This document shows, in pieces, positions 54,582 to 64,000 of a DNA stretch of 64,000 bases; position 1 is the first letter of the stretch, and the number at the start of each line of letters is the position of its first letter. This stretch comes from Datisca glomerata (Eukaryota; Streptophyta; Magnoliopsida; Cucurbitales; Datiscaceae). The notes below the pieces were generated by a model that was not told the origin of the DNA, ran no database searches, and saw nothing but the letters and a program-made list of their open reading frames with translations. The stretch covers positions 1,513,639 to 1,577,638 of the forward strand of contig QANY01000156.1 of NCBI GenBank assembly GCA_003255025.1. The letters run 5' to 3'. The position numbers and the translations under genes were made by a program.

Positions 54582-56368
54582 TTAGCATGCAACTGGACAT
54601 GTGGGTGGTTCCACCAAAAATAAAACATTCCCGGTTACAAGTTGGGGACCGGCAGCAGATTCCAGGCGTTCCCATGTCAATTTCCGCTTCTCTGATTCCG
54701 CACTTAACCGAGAAGCTTCCTCCTTGGCCTTGAGCTGGCAGGCAAGGACCAACTCCTCATCCATCTCATTGAACATTTTTCTCACACTTAATGTTAGATT
54801 GAGCACTGCTTGATTCCAATGGTTCTGTGTATTCCTCTCAAGAGCTGAGAAGACAAGGGGAAAAATCACCTGCCGGTTATGTCCAATAAGATCTATGACA
54901 TGTTCATTGTTCCATAGCAGGTGAGCTCTTTCAGCTACCTGAAATTGAAATTCAAAAGGGTATAATGGAGGCTGGGAAATTCAAATTGGAATTCAAATTC
55001 AAATTCAAACTGTTGGCACTTTCAGCCACCTAAAACTGAATTCAAAAGGGTAAATTCAAAAGAGTATATTTCAGCAACCTGAAGTTGAAATTGAAAACAA
55101 TATTGGAGGCTAAAAATGTCTCACATACATGCTTTTACATATGTAATAAGTATGATGAGATAAAGGAAGATTCTTGGCAACCAGCGAGCATTATTTAAAC
55201 AAGGAGCTGCAGAACTTACCTGGTAATGAGAGCTATTGAGGCACAATCCAATTCGACGAAAAAGTGGGATCATGATCTTTTGGAACTCAACCATGCTTGT
55301 CAGTTCCAAAATCTCTTCCACTTCACTCAAGAAGACCAGCTCCTTCTGGCTATTTGTTAAAGGCCAGTACTTCAACAGTCCCTTTATAATGGTACCGGCC
55401 AACTTTTGATCCTTATGTATGAACTGTACAACACAATACGTCAACTGTTCATGATAAATGCCAACCGATTTTGGTTTGTGTAGAGGAATCAGAACCCTCC
55501 ATAGAAACATCTTATGTTCTTCCTTCAATGGTAATGCAAACCCAGTAATTACACTGCCAAATATCTCCAACAGTTCCGACACGCCATTATGCCGCTCCGT
55601 CTCAAAAACAAAACGGTACATGACATTGCTGACAGCAGTCCTGATGAAAGGTCTGTGTACCATGAATTTGCCATAAATTTGGTGCAGAACTGTCTTCAAG
55701 CTGTCTCTTTCTCTTGGATCCTCAGATTCAAAGAGGTCAAGTAATCTTAAAATGAAAGAGTGATCTAGGTACTTTTTTGCCACCTTAGTATCCAGAGACG
55801 TACAACTGATAAACTTAAGGAGTAAATCATATACAATTTGTAGATGTGACCAAGCAGGATCAAATACAGGATCATCAAATTCTGTTTCTCCACAAGTCAT
55901 GTTGGAGTGAGACTTCGGTGGGAATACCCTAAACAGGTTAGTAGCACACATTCTACACATTGCAACAATAGCTGGTTCGGTGAATTTTGCACATCCAGAA
56001 GATACAAAATCAACTAGATCTATCAATGTCTGACGTTTAAGGTCTTGCTTGTCGTTATCATCGAAATCAAAACCCTCACTACAGTAATTCAACTTACTGA
56101 TAAAGAGATTCTGTTTTTGTGGACTGGGAACATCTTTGAAGAATAGATGGGGATCTACTGCCTCCATTCCTGCTGTGATGCTTGCTGGAAAAACAGCTGA
56201 AGACACCCGTTTGACCACATTTAATTTGCTAGAGATGGCGCTGCCAACATTTGTACACTGGAATACATTGCCCAATCTAGAAGAGTTGTTGACAGCATCA
56301 TTTACTGAATCTCTTGAATCGGATTTCTGCAACTTTTTGGGAAGTTTACTCAGGAACTGCTTAAGCAT
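54582..56368 (-). CDS. Protein phosphatase 2A B' (B56) regulatory subunit
   Basis: The gene has two coding exons: 56368-55220 (383 codons, ending HYQ in phase 0) and 54938-54582 (118 codons plus stop), giving about 501 residues, normal for plant B' subunits. The start MLKQFLSKLPKKLQKS is a typical B' N-terminus. The B56 domain follows with FEAxHL-type helices and the conserved runs WSHLQIVYDLLLKF, DLFESEDPRERDSLKT, HQIYGKFMVHRPFIR, ELLEIFGSVITGFALPLKEE, LLKYWPLTNSQKE and VAERAHLLWNNEHV. B' subunits select substrates for the PP2A A/C core and act in cytosol and nucleus, in hormone and stress signalling. N-terminal similarity favours the kappa or theta/eta side, unproven. The last ~22 residues after WERLESAAG look unusual. 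Splice sites are GT-AG. Confidence 0.93.
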
Positions 56369-56391
56369 TATGGCAATGCTTCGATAAACAG

Positions 56392-56526
56392 CTGTAAAAT
56401 GCCTGGAGCAGCACCCTCTCCTCTAATATGTATAAGTTAACACCTGGATCAATGATCAATTTAGTTGACGATACAATAGTTGAAAAGTTAGTATTTCTCA
56501 AAAGTTTTTTAATTTTTTTTTTTTTT

Positions 56527-56557
<31 letters not shown>

Positions 56558-57585
56558 GGGNGGGGGGGGGGGGAGGTTGCGAGCTTAGCTAAAAACAAAT
56601 GCATCCGAAAGGAATGACTATGAAGCTTGGCTTTGGGACTTTCTCTCCAACCCCGAATAAATTCCAGTTTTAGCATCCAGGAGATGCATACATCAACTTA
56701 GTTTCCGTTAAGATAAACACATCATTACTGATATTAGCATGGAAAATGAGATAACCCCATATCGAATGAAAACTTCAGGGTCCTCAGAAAGGATAAATAC
56801 GACTGTAATGACAGATAAAGACACGGGAGAAAATTATTTAAAATGACATTGTAGATAGAGTGTAGCTGAAGAGACGAGCTACAACCTCCATTTGTCATAT
56901 TAGAGAAGTGTGTGCCCATGTTTATTGGAGACCTTAAAACTACTAAGAATCTTGTAGCCAGTATTACATGGGTTCCTCTTCTGAACAGACAATCTTACTC
57001 AGTTCATATACGGCAAATTTATTCCAATAATATGGCTCAGAATTCTGCCAACTACATGTAGGATCCCAACAGACTCATCTATCAAAATGGCTACTTTTCA
57101 CTTCGATTAAGAATAAACCAAAACGACTGAAGCCTTCCCGTAACAACAAACAAAAATAATTTTCAAATCCCAAAGCCATTAACGAAGTAGGCAATGTCAT
57201 TTCTGGTGTATCACTCAATTCCAGCAGATACAAATCCCCAAAAGCAAAAGAAAAATACAGCACTGAGTTCAATCTCTGTTGACCTTATTAAACTCAACAA
57301 TCTAACAGCAGAAATAACGATTTCGACATATCAGCTGAAGTACACAGGACTTGCGACAAAGCAAACCACAATCAAATTCCTCCTAGATCTGGGAGAAAAA
57401 TGAAACTACATGATGGGAAATGGCCTAGTTTGAACACAAAGTCAAATGTACTCGAGTAATAGATAAGAACCTAGTGCATCACTGCAACAACAAAAACAGT
57501 TTAACAAACGAATCCAGCATGATTCTCAAAATGGCTGGCCAGATACTTAAGCAGGCGAGCTAACTGAACTCAGAGATAGAGAAAC
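56392..57585 (-). other. Probable 5' leader intron of the phosphatase gene
   Basis: The acceptor TTTTACAG ends at 56392, 23 bp before the ATG. A candidate donor (ATTCAG/GTTTCTC) lies at 57586/57585. A noncoding first exon at about 57586-57860 is inferred; plant B' genes often have 5' leader introns. The intron holds a T run followed by a G run with one undetermined base. Confidence 0.5.
56513..56573. repeat. Homopolymer block T24-G~36 with one N
   Basis: T occupies 56513-56536 and G occupies 56537-56573, apart from the N at 56561 and the trailing AGG. Such a block with an ambiguous base is a typical sequencing or assembly weak point. The true length is uncertain. Confidence 0.9.
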
Positions 57586-57920
57586 CTGAATTATGGGCTC
57601 GCTGAATGAGGTTGAGAGTGAGTAAAAAAGTGCATCAGCTGAGTTCACTCCAGATCAGAGTCAAAATACGGATGTAAACTCAGAAGATGTACCAGTTAGT
57701 GGGTTTTCTGATCTTGATTTCTTTTCTTCTTCTGTGTTGGATTGAACCTCCATGAACGATGATTGAAAGGGTTCCTCGATTCAAGAGAATAAGCGGTGTG
57801 GCATTTTCTGAAAATTTTGCCGGTACCATCCACCACCAGCAGCAGCACCATAAAGTAAAGAAAGAAATTACAATAATGATATGGTAGCAATTGGAATTGG
57901 AAAATATAAAAAAATGTAAA
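57586..57920 (-). promoter_or_regulatory. Putative noncoding first exon and promoter of the phosphatase gene
   Basis: On the minus strand a TTTTATATTTTCC stretch (about 57900) could serve as TATA region. The sequence then turns genic and runs to the GT donor at 57585. A (GCTGCTGCTGGTGGTGG) stretch lies near 57830. This is an inference from position and composition only. Confidence 0.35.
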
Positions 57921-60900
57921 ATCGGAGGCAAGAAAATTAAAATTAAAGTTTTGGGTCCCTTTGTACTATGAAATTATAGTCGGAATATTCTGAGTCTATG
58001 TTTCTCATGTATGGGCCAAGCCAAGCCATATTAGATTTGGATTTTTCAAATGTGTTTCAAAATAGTGACAAACTATAAAAATGATCAGAAAATATAAATT
58101 AAAAAAATATTTGAAAAAACGGTAATATGTATTAAATTTAGTTATCAAATTATAAAGACGTAATGTAATTAAATTTGTTTGTGTCTATGTAAGTTTGGTA
58201 ACTATATTAGTTACTTCGGTTTTATTCGGTCATTTTTGTAATTCTTTTTCGGTCATTTTTGTAACTCTTTTTCAGTCATTTTTGCAGTCCACATGGGAAA
58301 TGTGATTTTTTTCTATTATTTTTCGTTCAAAATAGTTATACTTCTTACAAACGGTTGCAGGTGAAACAAAGGCAATTAACTCATTCACAATTATTCTTAA
58401 ACTAGTATTAGGAGAAAGAAACTGACATTTTTTCACAATCGATTGACTGTCTTAAAAAAATTTCACCGTTAAATAGATACATTTGTTTTTTTATATTCTT
58501 ACAAGTTTCTTTTCCCTTTGCTAACTACAAATTTTGATCATTAAATGAAGTTGTTATGGATAAACCACTTATGTTAGAACTCTTCTTTGTCATTTCACAA
58601 TTGTCATTTCTAAATGCTTTGTTTAGGATTTTCTTAGGGAGAATTATTAATGATCAGCGAAGGGGTGATTGTCATTTTTATGACATTCATGATTGTTTGT
58701 TACCACTTTTGGAGTAACAAAGCTTTGCATTAATTGTACCTTGTCTACAAACTTTTCTTTGTGTTGGAAATTCATGCGCGTTGATTAGCTATCAATTTTG
58801 TTTTTTTGTAAAGACTATTGTACTCATTAACATGGACGTATAAGGAGATTGTACCAATATTTATACTTGTCAATCACTCCAAACGCTAAACAATGTAACA
58901 CTTTTGTCTATCAAGAAATTGTAACTACACTTAAAAAATACACACATTTTTCTTAATTGAGATCGTCTTTTGTTTTAAAGAACACGAAAAATTGTTTAGC
59001 AGATTTATGTTATTGATCATTGGCTTATATATGTTATTAGCTAAAAAATGTTCGGAATAGGAAGAACTCACAAATTTGCTTAAATTTTTTTTTTTCAAAT
59101 CTAAGCATACCATTGTTGAGAAGGTTGCTAATGAATTTAAATATAAATCTTGAAAGACATCTTCATATATTTTTCTTCCGATATTATATTTATTTGTCAA
59201 AGCTGCAAATTTGACGAGATTGAAAAAGTATCATTTGAACTTATGATCCCTTGAGTGTGAATGTGGGGTTTAACCATCAATTCTCGCTCATCTTGTCTTG
59301 AAATTCATTTTAGAGATTCTAAATCGACTAAGTTATAAATCAAATTTTAAGTAATGAAGTGATGTGTCATTGATTCATAAGTTAATTTGGTAAATCATTT
59401 TCAGTGATAAACACCAACATATTAATAAACGACACATCACTCAAGTGATCGAGTTTAGTTTGAATTTGATGTAGAAGTTGCTCCCGCTCCCGACTGACTT
59501 CCTGTAAAGATAGGATTGGACAATTCCACCGATTCTGGAGCTGACCTTCTTATTATGAAAATAAAAATTATTTTTGTATAGAGGTTGAGTAAGGATGCGG
59601 GTGCGGAGCTTGAGGTTTCTCAATCTCTTAGTCACTTAAACTTAATCTATAACTTAATTGGTTTATAATTACTCTTTTAAATTTTTTTAAGAGATTTGTT
59701 TCTTGATTTCTAGATAACTCGAAGACGTTAAAAAGATCACAAGGGCCAAAGATGAAAAGTGGGACACAATGTACTTAACTTACATAAATTACAGTTTACC
59801 ATAAATCTCATTCTATTTTGTACATTACCACCTAAACTTTTCTTTCTCACATTGCCATTTGAAGTTTGTTTTTCTTGATACGTTATCAAATAAAGTTTTA
59901 TTTTATTGTCACTTTATTTAAATTCAAATTGTCTAACATTATTTAATGATTCTTGTGTCATGTAAGGTGCATGTACAGCATGAGATCACCCGGATGAAAA
60001 TATCTATGTATTAATACTCTCAATTAAAAGAGATGTTACCTCTCGAGTTGGAATCCCTCACATCTCTCTCACCCATCATGTTTACAAATCCTAAACTTAC
60101 CATAATCACTTTAGTTGAGTAAAGCATAAATCAATCTGAACTAGTTCATCGTTTGATTAAAATATTAGTGTCAAAAACGAATTTTTTGATCCAGAAAAGG
60201 GGTCCCAATTTATGGTAAATTAAGTTGATTGACATATGTTTTTAACTTAAATGAAAAAAAAAAGTATGCTTCATGTGACGAGGAAAAAAACAGAAGGGAC
60301 GAGCGTAAAAAATTGAGTACTGGTAAAAATAGAAGGGATGAGCGTAAAAATTTAACACTGCATGTAAGTTTAGCAGACCATATTGTTATCTCTTGATGTT
60401 TTCAGGAACTCTAGACTAGTTTGATCTTACAATTTCATACGGCTGACAACATATAAAGACAGAGCATTTAATGGGATTAGACCGGAGTGGATGACGGTTA
60501 GTATCTTAAAACACAATTTTTTGTGCAACATTATAATATTTTCCATAACATAATGCTTCAAATTAATAATAAATATTTTATTCAATAATTATATTTTATG
60601 GATATAACTAAAATGAATGAATTGAAAACATAGTGTGTTAGACTTATATATTATAAAATGAAGTGAAATTAATATTGATATAGTATGAATGAAATTGAAA
60701 TTTTAATAAATAGAACTATAAATTTATCCATTTTACTTTATGTGACAAATGTATTGTATGTGGTGCAATTTTTTTTATCCAACATCTTATATCAATTTTT
60801 TACTTTGACAAACGTATCTGAACTTAACAATGTATTATTGTAAATAGTCTAAACCACTCTAATACAGTCTTGTCCATTTTAATGTAATATGATTGAATTA

Positions 60901-61166
60901 ATATAGTTCAATCCTTACTGACAAACATGTTCCCGTAAGAACTAATTAATTACTCATTCAAAAAGGTTTGTTGCTAAGTAGTAGAAAATGTTCTATTTCG
61001 TGCAAGGTATGTTGTGAATGTGGACAATGGTTAGCCGAGTGTATTTAACAAAATGATTTTTCTTGCCATTGCTTCAAAGTATCAACCTTCATGGCATTTT
61101 ACATTAGGTCAGTGGCGCTAGAGCACATGCATATTTTCCCTATACCAGCTCATGCGATGCGTCTAG

Positions 61167-61168
<2 letters not shown>
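57921..61168. other. Intergenic region, no gene seen
   Basis: This AT-rich DNA between the two host genes has no recognised coding frame. It holds three copies of a ~27-bp unit TTTTTCGGTCATTTTTGTAA at 58217-58288 and a 40-bp near-duplicate (GAAGGGAYGAGCGTAAAAA) at 60293-60350. Both look like small repeats. No tRNA or other RNA gene was recognised. Confidence 0.45.
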
Positions 61169-61235
<67 letters not shown>

Positions 61236-61242
61236 GAGAGAG
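61169..61242. repeat. GA microsatellite downstream of FATB
   Basis: About 37 GA units with one GC interruption (AGCGAG). It lies about 190 bp beyond the FATB stop codon and may be in the 3' untranslated region as a CU-rich tract. Confidence 0.95.
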
Positions 61243-61433
61243 GTACATTAAAAATGGGAAATTTCCTTTTCTTACTTTCTCAAAAGAAGAAATTGTAGAG
61301 GAAAAGGGAATACATATTGATAAGAGACAGAAACAAGAGCAAGATTCTACAGAAACATGGAGGAGACACAGTGAGAAGACTACTGCAAATCCATGTATAA
61401 AATATAAGAAACGGAACTGACCCTTTTTGTACA

Positions 61434-63690
61434 TTAAACATTTTGTGCAGGAATTGGAGTCACAACTCCTAAATTGTTAGCATGTTTTGGCCTCCACTCA
61501 GTTCTTCCTCTTACTATCTCCGACCCATTCTCAAGTCGAAGCAAGTGTTGGCACTCAATATTGCCAGGCTTCGCCAAACTTTCAACCCCAGTGCCCGTAA
61601 CAGCAGTCAGTGACTGCACCACACTGTCCTTCCCACACTCCCTTCTGTACTCGACTGTCATGGCTGTAAGTTCATGACTCTCCAATATTGGCAGTGGGGC
61701 ACTCTACAACCACCATTTCATTCTTCCAATCAGTTTAATGGCATAAATTACCATATATAAAACAACAAACGACATAGTTTAAGTTCCAAATGTAGTTCAT
61801 CCTAAAGAACTTTATGAACCTTCAAAAGAAAGTTTCTCATCACCATCCTAAAAAGTCCTTCGATACAGGACCACGATTACTTATATATCCCTGCAATTTT
61901 AAAATTCATTAAATTTCTTTAAGTTTTCAGGCTACCATTCTACTGGATTGAGAAGCCTTCAAAATAATTAAGTATATGTATTACTTTAATCAATTCAAAG
62001 CCAATAAACGCTGTATCCATGTGAGATCAGATAACAGTTATCCATTTTCTTATAATCCAAAGGACGAGGCTCAGCATTACAGCTTATAAGAAAACAGGAT
62101 AATGATTGTTATGTTGTCATGTCCAGACAAAAAGAAATAATCTAGACTTGCACATGGACAGATGTTATTCAGCAATGATATGGCCAAAGAAAAACATTTC
62201 AATAGACGAATATATTCACAAACAGGATTGTCAGCCACTGAAGACACTGCCATGAGACGAGAAAGGGGAAGGAAAGTAACTAACTAGTAACTACAATACA
62301 AAAGGTGAAAGATGAATGTAATGTTTTTCTACAGCTTGAGTGAACGTCAATCCTCATATTTAGCTTGTGCCGTCTAATACGCATAAAATCCAAACGTCAA
62401 TCCTCATATTGTAGCTCGTGCAGTCTTATACACATAAAATCCAAACTTTTCCCCCTATTCAATTACTAATATATGCCTTTTAGATCCACAAGTAAACACA
62501 AAATAAGATGGAACAAGTTACCTAGAAAAAAATATCCATATGTTCTATATACTTTATAGATTTGAAGGTCCCTGATCAGCAAATGAGACAGTACAGATAG
62601 ATATTTTCTCGGTATGTAACCTTCTTTGGTTCTCAGGAGCGAGAATCTTGTTCTTTCTTTTTTCTATCCCATCAATAAAGAAAAAAGGGTTCTAGTTCAA
62701 AATGCACTTGGGCCCTATTCTTTAGTCCAACCTTTGAAGTAAAATGAACAAACAAAAATGAATGCTCAGAAACAATGCTTACCTCAAGTATCCAGCCAAT
62801 ATACTTCACATTGTTAACATGCTGATTGACATCTAAATCACTCCATCTGGGCTGCAATAATCAAGTACATCAAGCTGAGAAGCAAACTTTAAACAGTAGC
62901 ATGCATGTTCAAAAACTTTTGAGGAAGTCCAAATTTTAAAAAAAAAATCACCAATCAGGAGAATGTTCTAAGAAACTTATAATATGAATAAGCTGGCCCG
63001 AAACAGTTTCATCATAAAGACTTCGACTTACAGTTAAACCCATACGAACATAGTCAGCACTATTATCATCAATTTTTGGAAGTTTTCTGTTATCTTCATC
63101 TACAATAGGAGCAGTATTCATAAAATAAGGCTCTATTTCTCCTCGGACTTCCTCAGGGATCTTCGACAATCTTCTCGTGTGTTTATTCATCATCACCCAA
63201 ACACTGCATATCGATCAGATACAGAACAGAAAACAAAAGAAATATGGTCAGTAATTCTTTGTAACACAGTCAACAGTGTAATAACGTGACATTGATTAAT
63301 CACGATAGTATAACTTTGTCCAACAGTAATCATTACTAGAGCCTCCAATAACTTCTTTTTGGGTAGAAACCTTCAACAAGATTACATTAAATTATTTTTC
63401 TCTTTACAAAAAGAAGCATATCCCGGAGAAAAATAATACGTGAATTTCTGAATAGTGAAACTAATATATGACCCCTTACCACCAAGTAGCAATAATAATT
63501 ACCCACTGGTCAGTGATCGCCTGAGAAAAATAATTGACACACGGTAACTGGAGATCAGGCAGGATTTGCAAGCTACCTGGAGGCTCTTGTTAGAACTTGA
63601 CCAGTCCTGCAATCCCGGACAAGCCAATCACGGCGCATACCATTCTTTCCAGAAGCACATACCCAAGTGTCTACTTGAACAACATCACCC
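61434..63690 (-). CDS. FATB: Acyl-ACP thioesterase FATB, 3' half (partial)
   Basis: Four minus-strand exons join in phase: 63690-63577, 63203-63032, 62851-62783 and 61703-61434. They encode about 207 residues to the stop at 61434; roughly the first half, with the plastid transit peptide and first hot-dog domain, lies beyond base 64000. Phrases are GDVVQVDTWVCASGKNGMRR, WLVRDCRTGQVLTRAS, VMMNKHTRRLSKIPEEVRGE and PRWSDLDVNQHVNNVKYIG. The last exon has TVEYRRECGKDSVVQSLTAV and RTEWRPK. The catalytic D-x-N-x-H (DVNQH) and E-C (REC) residues known from the family are present. FATB works in the plastid stroma and frees saturated fatty acids (mainly palmitate) from acyl carrier protein for export. 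MMNKHTRRLSKIPEEVR is the B-type, not the A-type, pattern. All introns are GT-AG. Confidence 0.95.
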
Positions 63691-64000
63691 CTGTAAGATA
63701 ATAAATTTAGATCATTAATCTAGTACAGAACAATAAGCAGAAGCGAAAAAAAAACAGAAGATGGGGATTGGGAGCATCACACATAAATCAACATACATAG
63801 CCAGATCAGTTATACCATTTCTTTCTTTATACCATAACCTCCTCCATTATGACTATCTCAATTGGAATCATTAGTCATATGACCCTCTTTAAAACAACTC
63901 AGTTGGGTATTTCCGAGACATGCAGCGGATATAACAGTCAAATACTGTACATGAAATAGGCGCGCAGATAATATATATGCGTACAAGGCACAAAATTTAC
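63691..64000 (-). other. FATB intron (continues past the window)
   Basis: The sequence upstream of the 63690 acceptor (CTTACAG) is AT-rich and has no further FATB exon within the window. The codon for the W before GDVVQ is completed by the first base of the 63690 exon. Confidence 0.7.

Noticed and set aside
59760..60240. Possible inverted ends of a small DNA transposon (TTTACCATAAAT near 59795 and its complement near 60213)
   Set aside because: Only about 12 bp match well and no flanking duplication could be found.
61091..61434. 109-codon frame with an ER repeat, and 94-codon opposite frame
   Set aside because: The GA microsatellite keeps frames open on both strands; it lies in the FATB 3' flank.

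Overview
The window is nuclear DNA of a flowering plant, most likely a eudicot. It is AT-rich, has short GT-AG introns, carries plant-specific transposon families, and holds two ordinary plant genes at its right end. The species cannot be told from the sequence.

Only 54.6-64.0 kb looks like conserved genic DNA. Two genes lie there on the minus strand. The first is a protein phosphatase 2A B' (B56) regulatory subunit with an intron in its 5' leader. The second is the 3' half of a plastid acyl-ACP thioesterase of the FATB type, whose first exon(s) lie beyond base 64000. The rest is layered transposon debris and tandem repeats.

Layout: (a) 1-830, minisatellites. (b) About 2.39-7.52 kb, a broken plant-mobile-domain (PMD) gene split by a 3073-bp solo LTR with a GTACG target duplication. 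(c) 7.95-8.46 kb, a minisatellite sharing its motif with 585-800. (d) 8.88-11.79 kb, a decayed FAR1/FHY3-type MULE transposase with an internal tandem duplication. (e) 12.2-13.1 kb, a long foldback and a ~146-bp tandem repeat. (f) 30.0 down to 13.1 kb on the minus strand, an Ulp1-like cysteine protease pseudogene cut into three pieces by a CACTA element (13537-19316) and by an Ogre/Tat-like Ty3-gypsy element (19663-28658). The CACTA element carries captured alpha/beta-hydrolase exons. Transposase and Ulp1-like gene are convergent, as expected of an Ulp1-carrying MULE. (g) 30.0-37.2 kb, AT-rich DNA with small repeats. (h) 37.2-45.25 kb, an L1-like LINE on the minus strand split by a Ty1-copia element (37567-43476, TSD CTTCA), itself split by a hAT-like element (41427-42581, TSD GATATCAC). 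(i) 45.49-48.38 kb, a short non-autonomous LTR element. (j) 49.9-53.6 kb, hairpins and minisatellites between diverged direct repeats. (k) The two host genes.

The main result is the insertion stratigraphy: four insertions have target duplications that can be read directly, and a fifth, the CACTA element, has a 3-bp one with a single transition. Splice phases of the Ulp1-like gene and of the captured hydrolase fragment still join correctly. All reading was by eye; family names rest on recognised motifs, not database searches.
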